Source of the DNA: Actinoplanes sp. TBRC 11911
GTDB lineage: Bacteria > Actinomycetota > Actinomycetes > Mycobacteriales > Micromonosporaceae
Assembly (NCBI RefSeq): GCF_012933445.1
Contig: NZ_JABBNC010000001.1
Location: forward strand, 1 to 64,000
DNA: 64,000 bases
Reading direction: 5' to 3'
The notes beneath the pieces are model-generated. The model ran no database searches. It had not been told where the DNA came from and worked only from the letters and a program-made list of their open reading frames with translations. Of this stretch, positions 51,448 to 59,823 are shown one piece after another; the first letter of the stretch is position 1, and each line of letters begins with the position of its first letter. Both the position numbers and the translations under genes were made by a program.

Positions 51448-52743
51448 TCAGACCAGAATGCGGACAGGGGCCTCGAGGAGGCCGAGGAAGTGCGCCATCC
51501 AGCGGGCGCCGAGCACGCCGTCGACCGGCCGGTGGTCGACCGAGAGCGACACCCGCAGCACGGTGGCGACGGCGGGTTGCCCGTCGACGGCGACGACCTC
51601 CGGCCGGGCGGCGCCGACGGCCAGGATCGCGGCCTGCGGCGGGTTGATCACCGCGGTGAACTCCTCCGTCCCGTGGACGCCGAGGTTCGTGACGGTGAGC
51701 GTGCCGCCGTCCAGCTCGTCCTGGCGCAGCTTGCCGTCCCGGGCGCGGGCCACCAGCTCGGCGCTGCGCCGGGCCAGCGCGGAGACGGTCAGGCTCTGCA
51801 GGCCGCGCATCACCGGCGTCACCAGTCCGCTGTCGGTGGCGACCGCGATCGCGAGGTCGACGTCGTGGAACCGCCGGACAGCGTCGTCGGTCCACACCAC
51901 GTTCATGTCCGGGATGGCGACGTGCGTGCGCGCGGCCGCCGCGACGACCAGGTCGTTGAGCGAGATCTTCACGTCGGTGGCGGCGTTGAGCTCGGTGCGG
52001 AGCGCGAGGAGGGCGTCGACCCGCGCACTCCCCCGGATCGTGAAGACCGGTGTCTGGCCGGCGGCCGTGCCCAGGCGGGACGCGATGGCCCGCCGCATCC
52101 GCGAGTGCGGGATCTCGTCGTATCCGGCCGGGGCGTCGTCCACGACCGCGGGTTCGGTACGCGACGGTCCAGCAACCTGAGGACGGTCGCTGCTCGGCGC
52201 GACGCCGTTGGGGACGGGTCGAACGGCCGCGCGAGCCGCCAGCGCTCGGTGAATGTCGCTGCGGACGATCCGCCCGCCGGGCCCGGTGCCGTCGAGGTCC
52301 TCGACCCGCAGACCGTTCTCCCGGGCGAGCCGGCGGGCCAGCGGGCTCGCGAACACCCGTTGCCCAGCCGTGCTCGCGAGCTCTCGCTCCGCGGCGTTCT
52401 GGCTGACCTCGCGATCGCCCGCCGGAGCCGGTTCGTCCGGCACCGGCGGCGACGCCGCCCCGATGAGCGCCCGCACCAGGGCGTCGATGTCGTCGACGAC
52501 CTCGCCGGGCTCGGCGAGCAGCGCCATGGGCGTGCCCACCGATACGGCCTTGCCGGGCTCGACCAGCATCCGCAGCAGAACCCCGTCGCTGTCGGCGGGC
52601 ACGTCCACGACGGCCTTGTCGGTCTCCACCGTCGCGATCGGATCGCCTTGCGCGAACGCCGCGTTCTCGGCGAGCGGCCACTCGCTCAGCACGGCCTCCA
52701 CCACGTTGGCGGAGATCGCCGGCATCCTCAGCAGGCTCGCCAT
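51448..52743 (-). CDS. 2-oxoacid dehydrogenase E2 (dihydrolipoamide acyltransferase)
   Basis: 431-residue E2 component. Lipoyl domain (~1-78) with K43 in VETDKAVVDVP; peripheral subunit-binding domain (~130-165: ASPLARRLARENGLRVEDLDGTGPGGRI); catalytic domain with SVDHRPVDG near the end. ATG at 52743 follows the E1 stop after one base. No E3 (lipoamide dehydrogenase) gene is in the window, so a shared E3 must be used. Probably serves a branched or acetoin-type oxoacid rather than pyruvate, from its context. Confidence 0.9.
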   Translation of the reverse strand: MASLLRMPAISANVVEAVLSEWPLAENAAFAQGDPIATVETDKAVVDVPADSDGVLLRMLVEPGKAVSVGTPMALLAEPGEVVDDIDALVRALIGAASPPVPDEPAPAGDREVSQNAAERELASTAGQRVFASPLARRLARENGLRVEDLDGTGPGGRIVRSDIHRALAARAAVRPVPNGVAPSSDRPQVAGPSRTEPAVVDDAPAGYDEIPHSRMRRAIASRLGTAAGQTPVFTIRGSARVDALLALRTELNAATDVKISLNDLVVAAAARTHVAIPDMNVVWTDDAVRRFHDVDLAIAVATDSGLVTPVMRGLQSLTVSALARRSAELVARARDGKLRQDELDGGTLTVTNLGVHGTEEFTAVINPPQAAILAVGAARPEVVAVDGQPAVATVLRVSLSVDHRPVDGVLGARWMAHFLGLLEAPVRILV

Positions 52744-52744
52744 C

Positions 52745-54913
52745 TCACGCCTCGCCGATCTGGCGCAGCGCTCCGGCGACCTCGTCGGCACGCGCGATCG
52801 CCGCTCGCTCCAGCACCTTGGAGATGCTCGGGGACGCCTCGCCCCCGGTGACCCGCTGGATCGGTGCGTCCAGCCAGTCGAAGAACCGGCGCTGGATCTC
52901 GTCGGCCAGCCACCCGCCGTAGGAGGTGCCGACCGCGCCCTGCTCGACGATGAGGATCCGGTTGGTCTTGCGGATGCTCTCGCCGACCGTCTCCCAGTCG
53001 AGGCTGGCCCGGTCGAGCCAGCGCAGGTCAATCACCTCGGCGTCCACGCCGGTCTCGTCGGCCGCGGCCAGTGTCTCGGCGACCATCGAGAGGTAGGTCA
53101 GGACGGTGACCGCCTCCCCGGTGCGGCGCACGGCCGCCTTGCCGACCGGCAGGCAGTAGTCGTAGTCGTCGACCGGGGCCTCGCCGGTGCTGTTGTAGAG
53201 GTCGACGTGTTCGAGCACGACCACCGGGTCGTCGCAGCGCAGGGCGGCGTTCATCAGGCCGACGTAGTCGAACGGGGTGGACGGCGCGACGATCCGCCAG
53301 CCGGCCGACGTCGCGTACACCCCCGCGGGATCCATCGAGTGCTGCGAGCCGTAGCCGGTGCCGGCCGCGGATTTGCTGCGCAGCACGAGCGGGACCGGGC
53401 CGTCGCCGCCGAACATGTGCCGCGCCTTGGCGACCTGGTTGAACAGCTGGTCGGCGGCGACCCACATGAAATCGGCGTACATGAACTCGACCACCGGCCG
53501 GAACCGGCCGTCCAGAGCGATGCCGCCGGCCAGGCCGGTGAAGGCGTTCTCGCTGATCGGCGTGCCGAGCACCCGATCGGGGAAGGCGGCCTTGAGCCCC
53601 TTGGTGGCCCCGTTGGTGCCGCCGTTGAGCCGGTGCACGTCCTCGCCCAGCACGATGATGCGGTCGTCGGTCTCCATCCGGCGGCGCATCACCTCGGCGA
53701 CCACGTCGATGAACTTCGCCTCGTGCACGGCGACGTCCCCGTCGGCCGTGCGGACGCCGTCGAACTCGCGCAGATCGCCCCGGACGCCCACGTTGACGAA
53801 GGTGGGGTCGGGCCACTCCCCCGGCCGGATGCGCCGCTCGCCGGGCTTGCCGCCGGGTAAGGACTCGAGCAGGGTCGAGCCCGCCGCGTCCATGGCGGCC
53901 CGCGCGCCCGCAACGGCTGCCGCCCGCGCCTCGGCGGTGAGCAGGCCCCGGCGTACGAGATGGGAGGCGACCTGGTCGATGGGGTCCCGGGCGCGCCATC
54001 GCGCTTCCTCGTCCTTGTCGCGATAGCGGAAGGCACTGCCGGGGAAAGGCCCGTTCTGGTGGAAGTAGCGGTAGGTGTCCGCCTCGACGAGCGTGGGGCC
54101 ACGGCCGGCCCGCATGTGCGCGGTCGCCTCCCGCATGGCCAGGTGGACGGCGAGCGGGTTCATGCCGTCGACCCGCCAGCTCGCGATGCCGAAGCCGGGC
54201 CCGCGCGCGGACAGCCGCGGCTCGCCGGTCGCCTCGGCGACGCTGGTGGACACGGCGTACTGATTGTTCTCCAGGAAGAAACAGACGGGCAGCTGCCAGG
54301 CGGCGGCCAGGTTGAACGTCTCGAGCGTGGAGCCGATGTTGGCGGCGCCGTCGCCGAAATAGGTCGCCGCGACGGCGTCGGTGCCCGCGTGCCGGCAAGC
54401 CCACGCGAAGCCGGCCGCGAGGGGCACACCGCCGCCGACGATGGCGTTCGTGCCCATCGCGCCGGCTTCCTTCCATTGCAGGTGCATCGAGCCGCCGCGG
54501 CCGTGACTGAAGCCGCGGTCCAGCCCGCAGATCTCGCCCAGCGTGCGGAGCAGCAGCGTGCGGATCTCGTCGGGCAGCTCGGCGGTCAGGTCGAAGCCCT
54601 TGGGTGCGACGTGCTGCAAAGCCTTCGCCAGGAACTGGTGGTGGCCGCGATGCGACCCGTTGACCTCGTCGCCGGGCGCGAGCGCGAGAACCGACCCGAC
54701 CGCGCCGCCCTCCTGGCCGATGCTGGAGTGCGCGGGGCCGTGCACGAGGCCCGCGCCGGCCAGCTCCAGCACATATTCCTCGAAGGCACGGATGAGCACG
54801 AGCTGATGGAACATCGTGGCGAGCAGCTCGGGGTCGGCCGCGTCCCAGTCGGCATCGGTGGTGACGAGCTCCCGCCAGGGGGCATCGGGGTGAAGCGATT
54901 GGTGGTCCGGCAT
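52745..54913 (-). CDS. Fused 2-oxoacid dehydrogenase E1 alpha-beta
   Basis: 722 residues combining both E1 chains. The alpha half (~1-370) has HRGHHQFLAKAL, the ThDP motif GDGAANIGSTLETFN ending LENNQYAVST, and HGRGGSMH. The beta half (~395-722) has GEDVHRLNGGTNGATKGL, PISENAFTGLAGGIAL, FMYADFMW and HSMDPAGVY. The alpha type resembles acetoin and branched-chain dehydrogenases, and the fused form is unlike the split genes common in actinobacteria. First gene of its operon, starting 36 bases beyond a likely GntR operator. Confidence 0.9.
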   Translation of the reverse strand: MPDHQSLHPDAPWRELVTTDADWDAADPELLATMFHQLVLIRAFEEYVLELAGAGLVHGPAHSSIGQEGGAVGSVLALAPGDEVNGSHRGHHQFLAKALQHVAPKGFDLTAELPDEIRTLLLRTLGEICGLDRGFSHGRGGSMHLQWKEAGAMGTNAIVGGGVPLAAGFAWACRHAGTDAVAATYFGDGAANIGSTLETFNLAAAWQLPVCFFLENNQYAVSTSVAEATGEPRLSARGPGFGIASWRVDGMNPLAVHLAMREATAHMRAGRGPTLVEADTYRYFHQNGPFPGSAFRYRDKDEEARWRARDPIDQVASHLVRRGLLTAEARAAAVAGARAAMDAAGSTLLESLPGGKPGERRIRPGEWPDPTFVNVGVRGDLREFDGVRTADGDVAVHEAKFIDVVAEVMRRRMETDDRIIVLGEDVHRLNGGTNGATKGLKAAFPDRVLGTPISENAFTGLAGGIALDGRFRPVVEFMYADFMWVAADQLFNQVAKARHMFGGDGPVPLVLRSKSAAGTGYGSQHSMDPAGVYATSAGWRIVAPSTPFDYVGLMNAALRCDDPVVVLEHVDLYNSTGEAPVDDYDYCLPVGKAAVRRTGEAVTVLTYLSMVAETLAAADETGVDAEVIDLRWLDRASLDWETVGESIRKTNRILIVEQGAVGTSYGGWLADEIQRRFFDWLDAPIQRVTGGEASPSISKVLERAAIARADEVAGALRQIGEA

Positions 54914-54948
54914 CTCGACCTCCTTCGTCGCGAGTCAGCCTGCCATGC

Positions 54949-54960
54949 ATTGGATCCAAT
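54949..54960. promoter_or_regulatory. GntR/FCD operator candidate 1
   Basis: ATTGGATCCAAT, a perfect 12-base palindrome, lies 35 bases before the E1 ATG. Dyads of the form ATTGxATnCAAT are typical binding sites of GntR-family FCD regulators. Confidence 0.75.
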
Positions 54961-55010
54961 TTTCAACCCCGGCCCGGCTTCCGTCGACCACGGCGGGTGC
55001 GATAGGTTCG

Positions 55011-55022
55011 ATTGGATCCAAA
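55011..55022. promoter_or_regulatory. GntR/FCD operator candidate 2
   Basis: ATTGGATCCAAA repeats the same palindrome, one base off, 12 bases before the VOC gene start. The two centres are 62 bases apart, close to six helical turns, allowing a looped complex across the divergent promoter. Confidence 0.75.
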
Positions 55023-55034
55023 CGGAGGTGCGCG

Positions 55035-55529
55035 ATGGGACTCCCCGGTCTACGACGGCTCGACCACGTCGGCTTCACCGTGCCCGACCTCGACGAGGCG
55101 CAGAAGTTTCTGGTCGACGTGCTCGGCTGTGAATACCTGTATTCGCTCGGCCCGTATGCCGACGACGGCTCATGGATGGCCGTCCACCTCAACGTGCACC
55201 CGCGCGCGACGATCCCGGAAAACCGGTTCTTCCGCCTCGGCGACCAGGCGATCCTCGAGGTGTTCAGCTACACCGCGCCGGACCAGTGCGCCACCCCGCC
55301 GCGCAACAGCGACATCGGCGGCCACCACGTCGCGTTCTACGTCGACGACCTGGACGCGGCGGTGGCGCACCTGCGCGACCACGGCGTGACCGTGTGCGGC
55401 GAGCCGACCACGAGTCGCGGGCCGCACGAGGGGCAGCGGTGGATCTACTTCCTGGCACCATGGGGCATGCAGTTCGAGCTGGTGTCCTACCCGCACGGCC
55501 GGGCCTTCTTCCGGAACGAGAAACGATGA
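55035..55529 (+). CDS. VOC-family (glyoxalase/dioxygenase-fold) protein
   Basis: 164-residue protein with two vicinal-oxygen-chelate modules. LDHVGFTVPDLDEAQKFLVDVLG opens the first; GGHHVAFYVDDLDAAVAHLRDHG the second; His residues and the C-terminal Glu in GMQFELVSYPHGR are candidate metal ligands. VOC proteins include glyoxalases, epimerases and ring-cleaving dioxygenases. ATG follows GGAGGTGCGCG. It starts the rightward operon and overlaps the GntR gene by 4 bases. Confidence 0.85.
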   Translation: MGLPGLRRLDHVGFTVPDLDEAQKFLVDVLGCEYLYSLGPYADDGSWMAVHLNVHPRATIPENRFFRLGDQAILEVFSYTAPDQCATPPRNSDIGGHHVAFYVDDLDAAVAHLRDHGVTVCGEPTTSRGPHEGQRWIYFLAPWGMQFELVSYPHGRAFFRNEKR

Positions 55530-56167
55530 CCGTCGCTACTCAACGCGTCGCCGACCACCTGCGCAGCGCCATCCTGGGCGGGCACATCGCGCCGGGCGAG
55601 CGCGTCCGCCAGGAGGACATCGCGCAGCAGCTCGGAGCGAGCCGGCTGCCGGTTCGCGAGGCGCTGCAGATGCTCGCGGCCGAGGGCCTGGTCGAGCACG
55701 AGCCCAACAAGGGCGCCCGGGTGCCGTGGTTGTCCATGCACGAGGTCGATGTCATGTACAAGATGCGCGAGCAACTCGAGCCGCTCGCGCTGGCCGAGAG
55801 CATGCCGTTCCTGACCCCCGGCGACCTGCTGCGCCTCGACGAGATCCAGGAGGAGATCGAGACCGGCGTCGACGTGGAGAGCTTCATGTCACTGGACCGC
55901 GAGTTCCACCTCCGGACGTACAGCGCCTGCGGGATCGACCAGCTCACCAACGCGGTGACCCGGCTGTGGAACTCGACGCAGTACTACCGGCGCGCGTTCA
56001 TGCAGCTCACCGGTCCGAGCCGGCGGTGGGTGGTGAACGCGGAACACCGCCTGATCATCGACGCGGTCAGCCGCCGCGACGAGGTGGACGCCGGTCGCTT
56101 CCTGGCCGGGCACATCCGGCGCACCCGCATCGAGCTACGCCGTCATCCCGAGGTCTTCGCGGAGTAA
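55526..56167 (+). CDS. GntR-family regulator with FCD domain
   Basis: 213-residue regulator. Winged helix ~1-70 (RVADHLRSAILGGHIAPGERVRQEDIAQQLGASRLPVREALQML); FCD all-helical effector domain ~85-210 with metal-binding His in DREFHLRTYSA and AEHRLI and GHIRRTR. FCD ligands are usually carboxylate metabolites. ATG overlaps the VOC stop (ATGA). It probably controls the divergent E1 and VOC promoters through the paired palindromes. Confidence 0.9.
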   Translation: MTVATQRVADHLRSAILGGHIAPGERVRQEDIAQQLGASRLPVREALQMLAAEGLVEHEPNKGARVPWLSMHEVDVMYKMREQLEPLALAESMPFLTPGDLLRLDEIQEEIETGVDVESFMSLDREFHLRTYSACGIDQLTNAVTRLWNSTQYYRRAFMQLTGPSRRWVVNAEHRLIIDAVSRRDEVDAGRFLAGHIRRTRIELRRHPEVFAE

Positions 56168-56169
56168 AT

Positions 56170-56613
56170 ATGATCAGCTTCTTGGTGAACGGGGTGCCGC
56201 GCGAGGTCGACGCGGATCCGGAAACCCCGCTGCTGTACGTGTTACGCAACGACCTGGGGCTCATGGGCGCCCGGTTCGGGTGCGGGCTGGGGCTGTGCGG
56301 CGCGTGCTTCGTGCACGTCGACGGCGTCGCGGTGCCGTCCTGCGACACGCCGATCTGGTCGCTCGCCGGCAAATCCGTGGTGACCGTCGAGGGTCTGACG
56401 CCGCACCCGGTCCAGCAGGCGTTCCTCGACGAGCAGGCGGCCCAGTGCGGTTACTGCGTCACCGGCATCGTCATGTCCGCGGCGGCCCTGCTCGACCGCG
56501 AGCCGCATCCCGACGAGCGCCGGGTGGCCGAGGCACTGGACCGGCACCTGTGCCGGTGCGGATCGCAGCAGCGGATGGTGCGCGCGATCGTGAAGGCGGG
56601 CCGCGATGGCTGA
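56170..56613 (+). CDS. [2Fe-2S] subunit of molybdenum hydroxylase
   Basis: 147-residue small subunit of the xanthine-oxidase family. The plant-type cluster is formed by cysteines in GCGLGLCGACFVH and VPSC; the second cluster by CGYCVTG and HLCRCGSQQ. The absence of a separate FAD subunit points to the IorAB/nicotinate-dehydrogenase type, which passes electrons to another carrier. A TTA codon (56242-56244) falls at residue 25. ATG at 56170, 2 bases after the GntR stop. Confidence 0.92.
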   Translation: MISFLVNGVPREVDADPETPLLYVLRNDLGLMGARFGCGLGLCGACFVHVDGVAVPSCDTPIWSLAGKSVVTVEGLTPHPVQQAFLDEQAAQCGYCVTGIVMSAAALLDREPHPDERRVAEALDRHLCRCGSQQRMVRAIVKAGRDG

Positions 56614-58765
56614 GCCACGCAACGACCCGAGCGCACACCCCCGCCATGGCAGCCCGGCCCCGGCGGACCCGAGCGCGGAGCCACGCACGGACCCGAGCGC
56701 GGAGCCACGCACGAAAACCAGCGCGGAGTCACGCACGGACCTGCCCAAGGACCTCGCGGCCAACCCGATCCTGTCCCGCTGGATCCGCGTCCAGCCGGAC
56801 GGCGTGATCGACGTCCAGGTCGGCAAGGTCGAGCTCGGCCAGGGCATCGTCACCGCCCTGGCGCAGATCGCCGCGGACGAGCTCGGCGTCGGCATGGACG
56901 CCGTCCGCATGGTGCCGGCCGGGCCGGGCGGACCGGACGAGGGCATGACCGCCGGCAGCATGTCGATCATGGATTCGGGCTCGGCGCTACGCGTCGCGGC
57001 CGCGAACGTCCGGGCCCTCTTCGAGGCTGCCGCGGGCACTGCCGATTTCTCGTACGCGGAATGGGCCGATCGCGTCGACCTCAACGTGTGCGCCCTGGCG
57101 GACGTCCCGCTGCGCTCCGAGGCGGTGCTGGTCGGGCAGGACGTCGCGCGGCTCGACCTGCCCGACAAGATCTTCGGACGGCCGCGCTACATCCAGGACA
57201 TGCGACTACCCGGGCAGCTGTTCGGGCGGGTGGTGCGGCCGCCGTCGCGCGGCGCCCGGCTGCTCTCGGTGACCGGCGACCTGGCCGACGGCGTGTCCGT
57301 GGTGCGCGACGGCTCCTTCCTGGGGCTGGTGGGGGCCGACGAGGCGCGGGTGGTCCGATGCGCCGAATCGTTTCGCCGCGGGTCGCGCTGGGCCGAGCAC
57401 GACTCCCTGCCCGACGAGAAGGAGCTGGACAAATTCCTGCGCGCCGGGCCGCACGAGACGATCGAGGTGATCGACGACGCGGCCGAAACGCACGGCGGCG
57501 ACCGGTTGGTGCGGGCGACCTACAGCCGGCCGTTCGTCGCGCACGCCTCGATGGCGCCGAGCTGCGGGGTCGCGGTCTGGCGTGGCCCGGCCGAGGTCGA
57601 CGTCTGGTCGCACAGCCAGGGTGTCTTCCCGCTCGGGCGGGCGATCGCGGCCGCCCTGGGCCTCGACCCGGCCGGGGTGCGGGTCGAGCACGCCGAGAGC
57701 GCAGGCTGCTACGGGCACAACGCCGCCGACGACGCCGCGTTCGACGCGGTGCTGCTCGCACGGGCCGTCCCGGGTACGCCGGTGCAGGTGCTCTGGAGCC
57801 GGCAGGACGAGTTGTCGTGGGCCCCGTTCGGGTCGGCGATGACCGCGGACGTCGCCGCCACGCTGTCCGCCGACGGCCGGCTCACGTCGTGGCACTATGA
57901 CGTCTACAGCCAGGGGCACACGGCCCGGCCCGGGTACGCGGGCGGGGTGCCCGGGCTCCTCGCGGCGACCTTCCTGAAGGAGCCGGCCGACTATCCGGCC
58001 GCGGTGGATCCGTCGGCCGCCAGCGGGTACGGCGGCACGCGTAACGCGCTGCCGGGCTATGACCTGCCACGCCGCCGGATCACCGGGCATCGGCTGACCG
58101 AGTCGCCGATCCGGAGCTCCGCGATGCGGGCGCTCGGCGCGTATCTGAACGTTTTCGCCATCGAGTGCTTCATGGACGAGGCCGCCGAGCACGCCGGCCG
58201 CGACCCGCTGGAGTTCCGGCTCGCGCACCTCAGCGATCCGCGCGGCCGGCGCGTGCTCACCGCGGCTGCCGAGGCGGCCGGCTGGGGAAGCCCGCAACCC
58301 GAGGGAGTCGGTCTGGGGCTGGGGTACGCCCGGTACAAGGGCCGAGGTGGCTACTGCGCGGTGGTGGCCGAGGTGGAGGCGGAGTCCGAGGTGCGGCTGC
58401 GCCGGCTCACCATCGCGGTCGACGTGGGCCGGGTGGTCAATCCGGACGGCGTCCGCAACCAGATCGAGGGCGGCGCCCTGCAGTCGGCGAGCTGGACGCT
58501 GGTCGAGCGGGTCCGCTTCGATCGGCGCCAGGTCACGAGCGACACCTGGGAGACCTATCCGATCTTGCGCTTCTCCCAGGTCCCGCGCGTCGACGTCACC
58601 GTGCTGGACGGCGGCGGCGAGAAATCGGTCGGCGCCGGGGAGGCCGCTCAGGGCCCGACGGCGGCCGCGATCGGCAACGGCCTCGCGGCCGCGATCGGCG
58701 TGCGCGTGCGGGATCTCCCCTTGACGAGCGAGGCGGTAATCACGGCGATAGAACGCGACAACTGA
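56606..58765 (+). CDS. Molybdopterin-binding subunit of molybdenum hydroxylase (IorB-like)
   Basis: 719-residue large subunit. VGKVELGQGIVTALAQIAADEL is the first molybdopterin segment; GNDR-like loops are replaced by TESPIRSSAMRALGAYLNVFAIECFMDE; the catalytic Glu lies in EKSVGAGEAAQGPTAAAIGNG near the C-terminus. Such enzymes hydroxylate N-heterocycles or aldehydes with water-derived oxygen. The first ~50 residues are a low-complexity DPSAEPRT repeat, in place of the Tat signal found on many IorB proteins. ATG overlaps the small-subunit stop by 8 bases. Cytoplasmic location is implied by lack of a signal. Confidence 0.88.
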   Translation: MAEPRNDPSAHPRHGSPAPADPSAEPRTDPSAEPRTKTSAESRTDLPKDLAANPILSRWIRVQPDGVIDVQVGKVELGQGIVTALAQIAADELGVGMDAVRMVPAGPGGPDEGMTAGSMSIMDSGSALRVAAANVRALFEAAAGTADFSYAEWADRVDLNVCALADVPLRSEAVLVGQDVARLDLPDKIFGRPRYIQDMRLPGQLFGRVVRPPSRGARLLSVTGDLADGVSVVRDGSFLGLVGADEARVVRCAESFRRGSRWAEHDSLPDEKELDKFLRAGPHETIEVIDDAAETHGGDRLVRATYSRPFVAHASMAPSCGVAVWRGPAEVDVWSHSQGVFPLGRAIAAALGLDPAGVRVEHAESAGCYGHNAADDAAFDAVLLARAVPGTPVQVLWSRQDELSWAPFGSAMTADVAATLSADGRLTSWHYDVYSQGHTARPGYAGGVPGLLAATFLKEPADYPAAVDPSAASGYGGTRNALPGYDLPRRRITGHRLTESPIRSSAMRALGAYLNVFAIECFMDEAAEHAGRDPLEFRLAHLSDPRGRRVLTAAAEAAGWGSPQPEGVGLGLGYARYKGRGGYCAVVAEVEAESEVRLRRLTIAVDVGRVVNPDGVRNQIEGGALQSASWTLVERVRFDRRQVTSDTWETYPILRFSQVPRVDVTVLDGGGEKSVGAGEAAQGPTAAAIGNGLAAAIGVRVRDLPLTSEAVITAIERDN
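56666..56737. repeat. 24-bp in-frame repeats in Mo-hydroxylase gene
   Basis: Two identical 24-base copies start at 56666 and 56690, with a decayed third to 56737. They encode eight-residue units DPSAEPRT, DPSAEPRT and KTSAESRT. Confidence 0.85.
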
Positions 58766-58940
58766 CTACCAACTGCGGTTGGTGGTCGGGTTAGACATGC
58801 CCGTCGACCCGCGGGCGCGGATCGCGCCGCGGCGGCCCGTAGGCGATCGGCGACCTGGGCTACGGGTCGTGGCTGCCCCTGGCTGGAGACCGCCGGGAAA
58901 ATCTTCACCGTTCCCGGCGCGGCCCGCCCCAGCCCAACCC

Positions 58941-59000
58941 GGTGCGACCCGGTGCGGCCCGGTGCGACCCGGTGCGGCCCGGTGCGGCCCGGTGCGGCCC
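58941..59000. repeat. Six 10-bp tandem repeats
   Basis: Six consecutive units of GGTGCGRCCC fill 58941-59000 exactly, with A or G at position 7. Non-coding. Confidence 0.9.
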
Positions 59001-59208
59001 GGTGGCCCGCGACCTGACCGCCTCTCCCGTTCCGCGAACGAGCGTTCGTTTCTCATCGAGCCGAACACCGCGGTGCAGGCCTGGGTGGGACGGCGCATTC
59101 GCGGTGCCGAACGGAGCTAAACGTTCACGGGACATCATATACACCTTTTCACCCGGCTTGGACCGCTTCAATGTCCACATCGGTCGGCTGCGCGCGATCG
59201 GATTTCCG

Positions 59209-59255
59209 GACCTTGGAGAGTTGTGGTTCATATATGGGCGTAACTCTCCAAGGTC
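59209..59255. terminator. Perfect 14-base inverted repeat
   Basis: GACCTTGGAGAGTT (59209-59222) is exactly complementary to AACTCTCCAAGGTC (59242-59255) across a 19-base A/T-rich loop. In the convergent spacer it could terminate transcription from both sides; it might also be the remnant of a small mobile repeat. Confidence 0.65.
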
Positions 59256-59823
59256 TCGAAATCGCCCGGCCAGCAGCCCGCCCAAAAGCCGCTAACCCGG
59301 GTAAAACCACTGTCCTATTCGAACGTCCATCCCGGTATGCAGGAATCCGCGACCGCATACTGAGAGCGCGGCCGGACGCGGACACCATTCGCCAGCACCC
59401 GCGCGACCGCCGAGAGCGCGGGCGTACCTTATCAGTATTTATCGGATATCGGGCGCGCGCCGCTGGGCCTCCCGCGTTGCTCGCCGGCCCCGGCACCGCG
59501 CTGCCAACGAGCGCACGGCCCGACCTCGCGCAGCACCTCGAGCGCGACCGGCACTCCCCTGAGCCGTGGCCCGGCGACATGTCTCGGCCGGGCGGTGCAG
59601 AATCCAAGAATTACTCGTCTGGCTGGTCCTGCCGGTCTCGCTATCCGTGCCGGGCTGGCAAGAGCGCGGACGCGAATGGCACCCGGTCGCGGCCGAGGTC
59701 CGGTCGTACGGCGTCCGGCCGCGCCACCAAGGCGACCAAGGCCACGAAGACGACCGGAACCCGTACGCGCCGAAGCTGATTCACGTTCAGGTCGCGGTGC
59801 GCGGGGTCCTGCGGACCGTCGAA

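Larger units (their letters stand above)
58766..59823. other. Gene-free kilobase inside the catabolic island
   Basis: No supported gene lies here. Open frames on both strands are short and of shadow composition, and sequence is noticeably richer in A/T around 59110-59345 than the flanking genes. It contains a 10-bp tandem array and a long inverted repeat, both listed. It separates the rightward Mo-hydroxylase operon from the leftward aldehyde dehydrogenase operon, so it holds convergent transcription ends. Confidence 0.6.

Noticed and set aside
58779-59607. Short open frames in the spacer after the Mo-hydroxylase
   Set aside because: They run through the 10-bp array, have shadow composition and no clear ribosome site.
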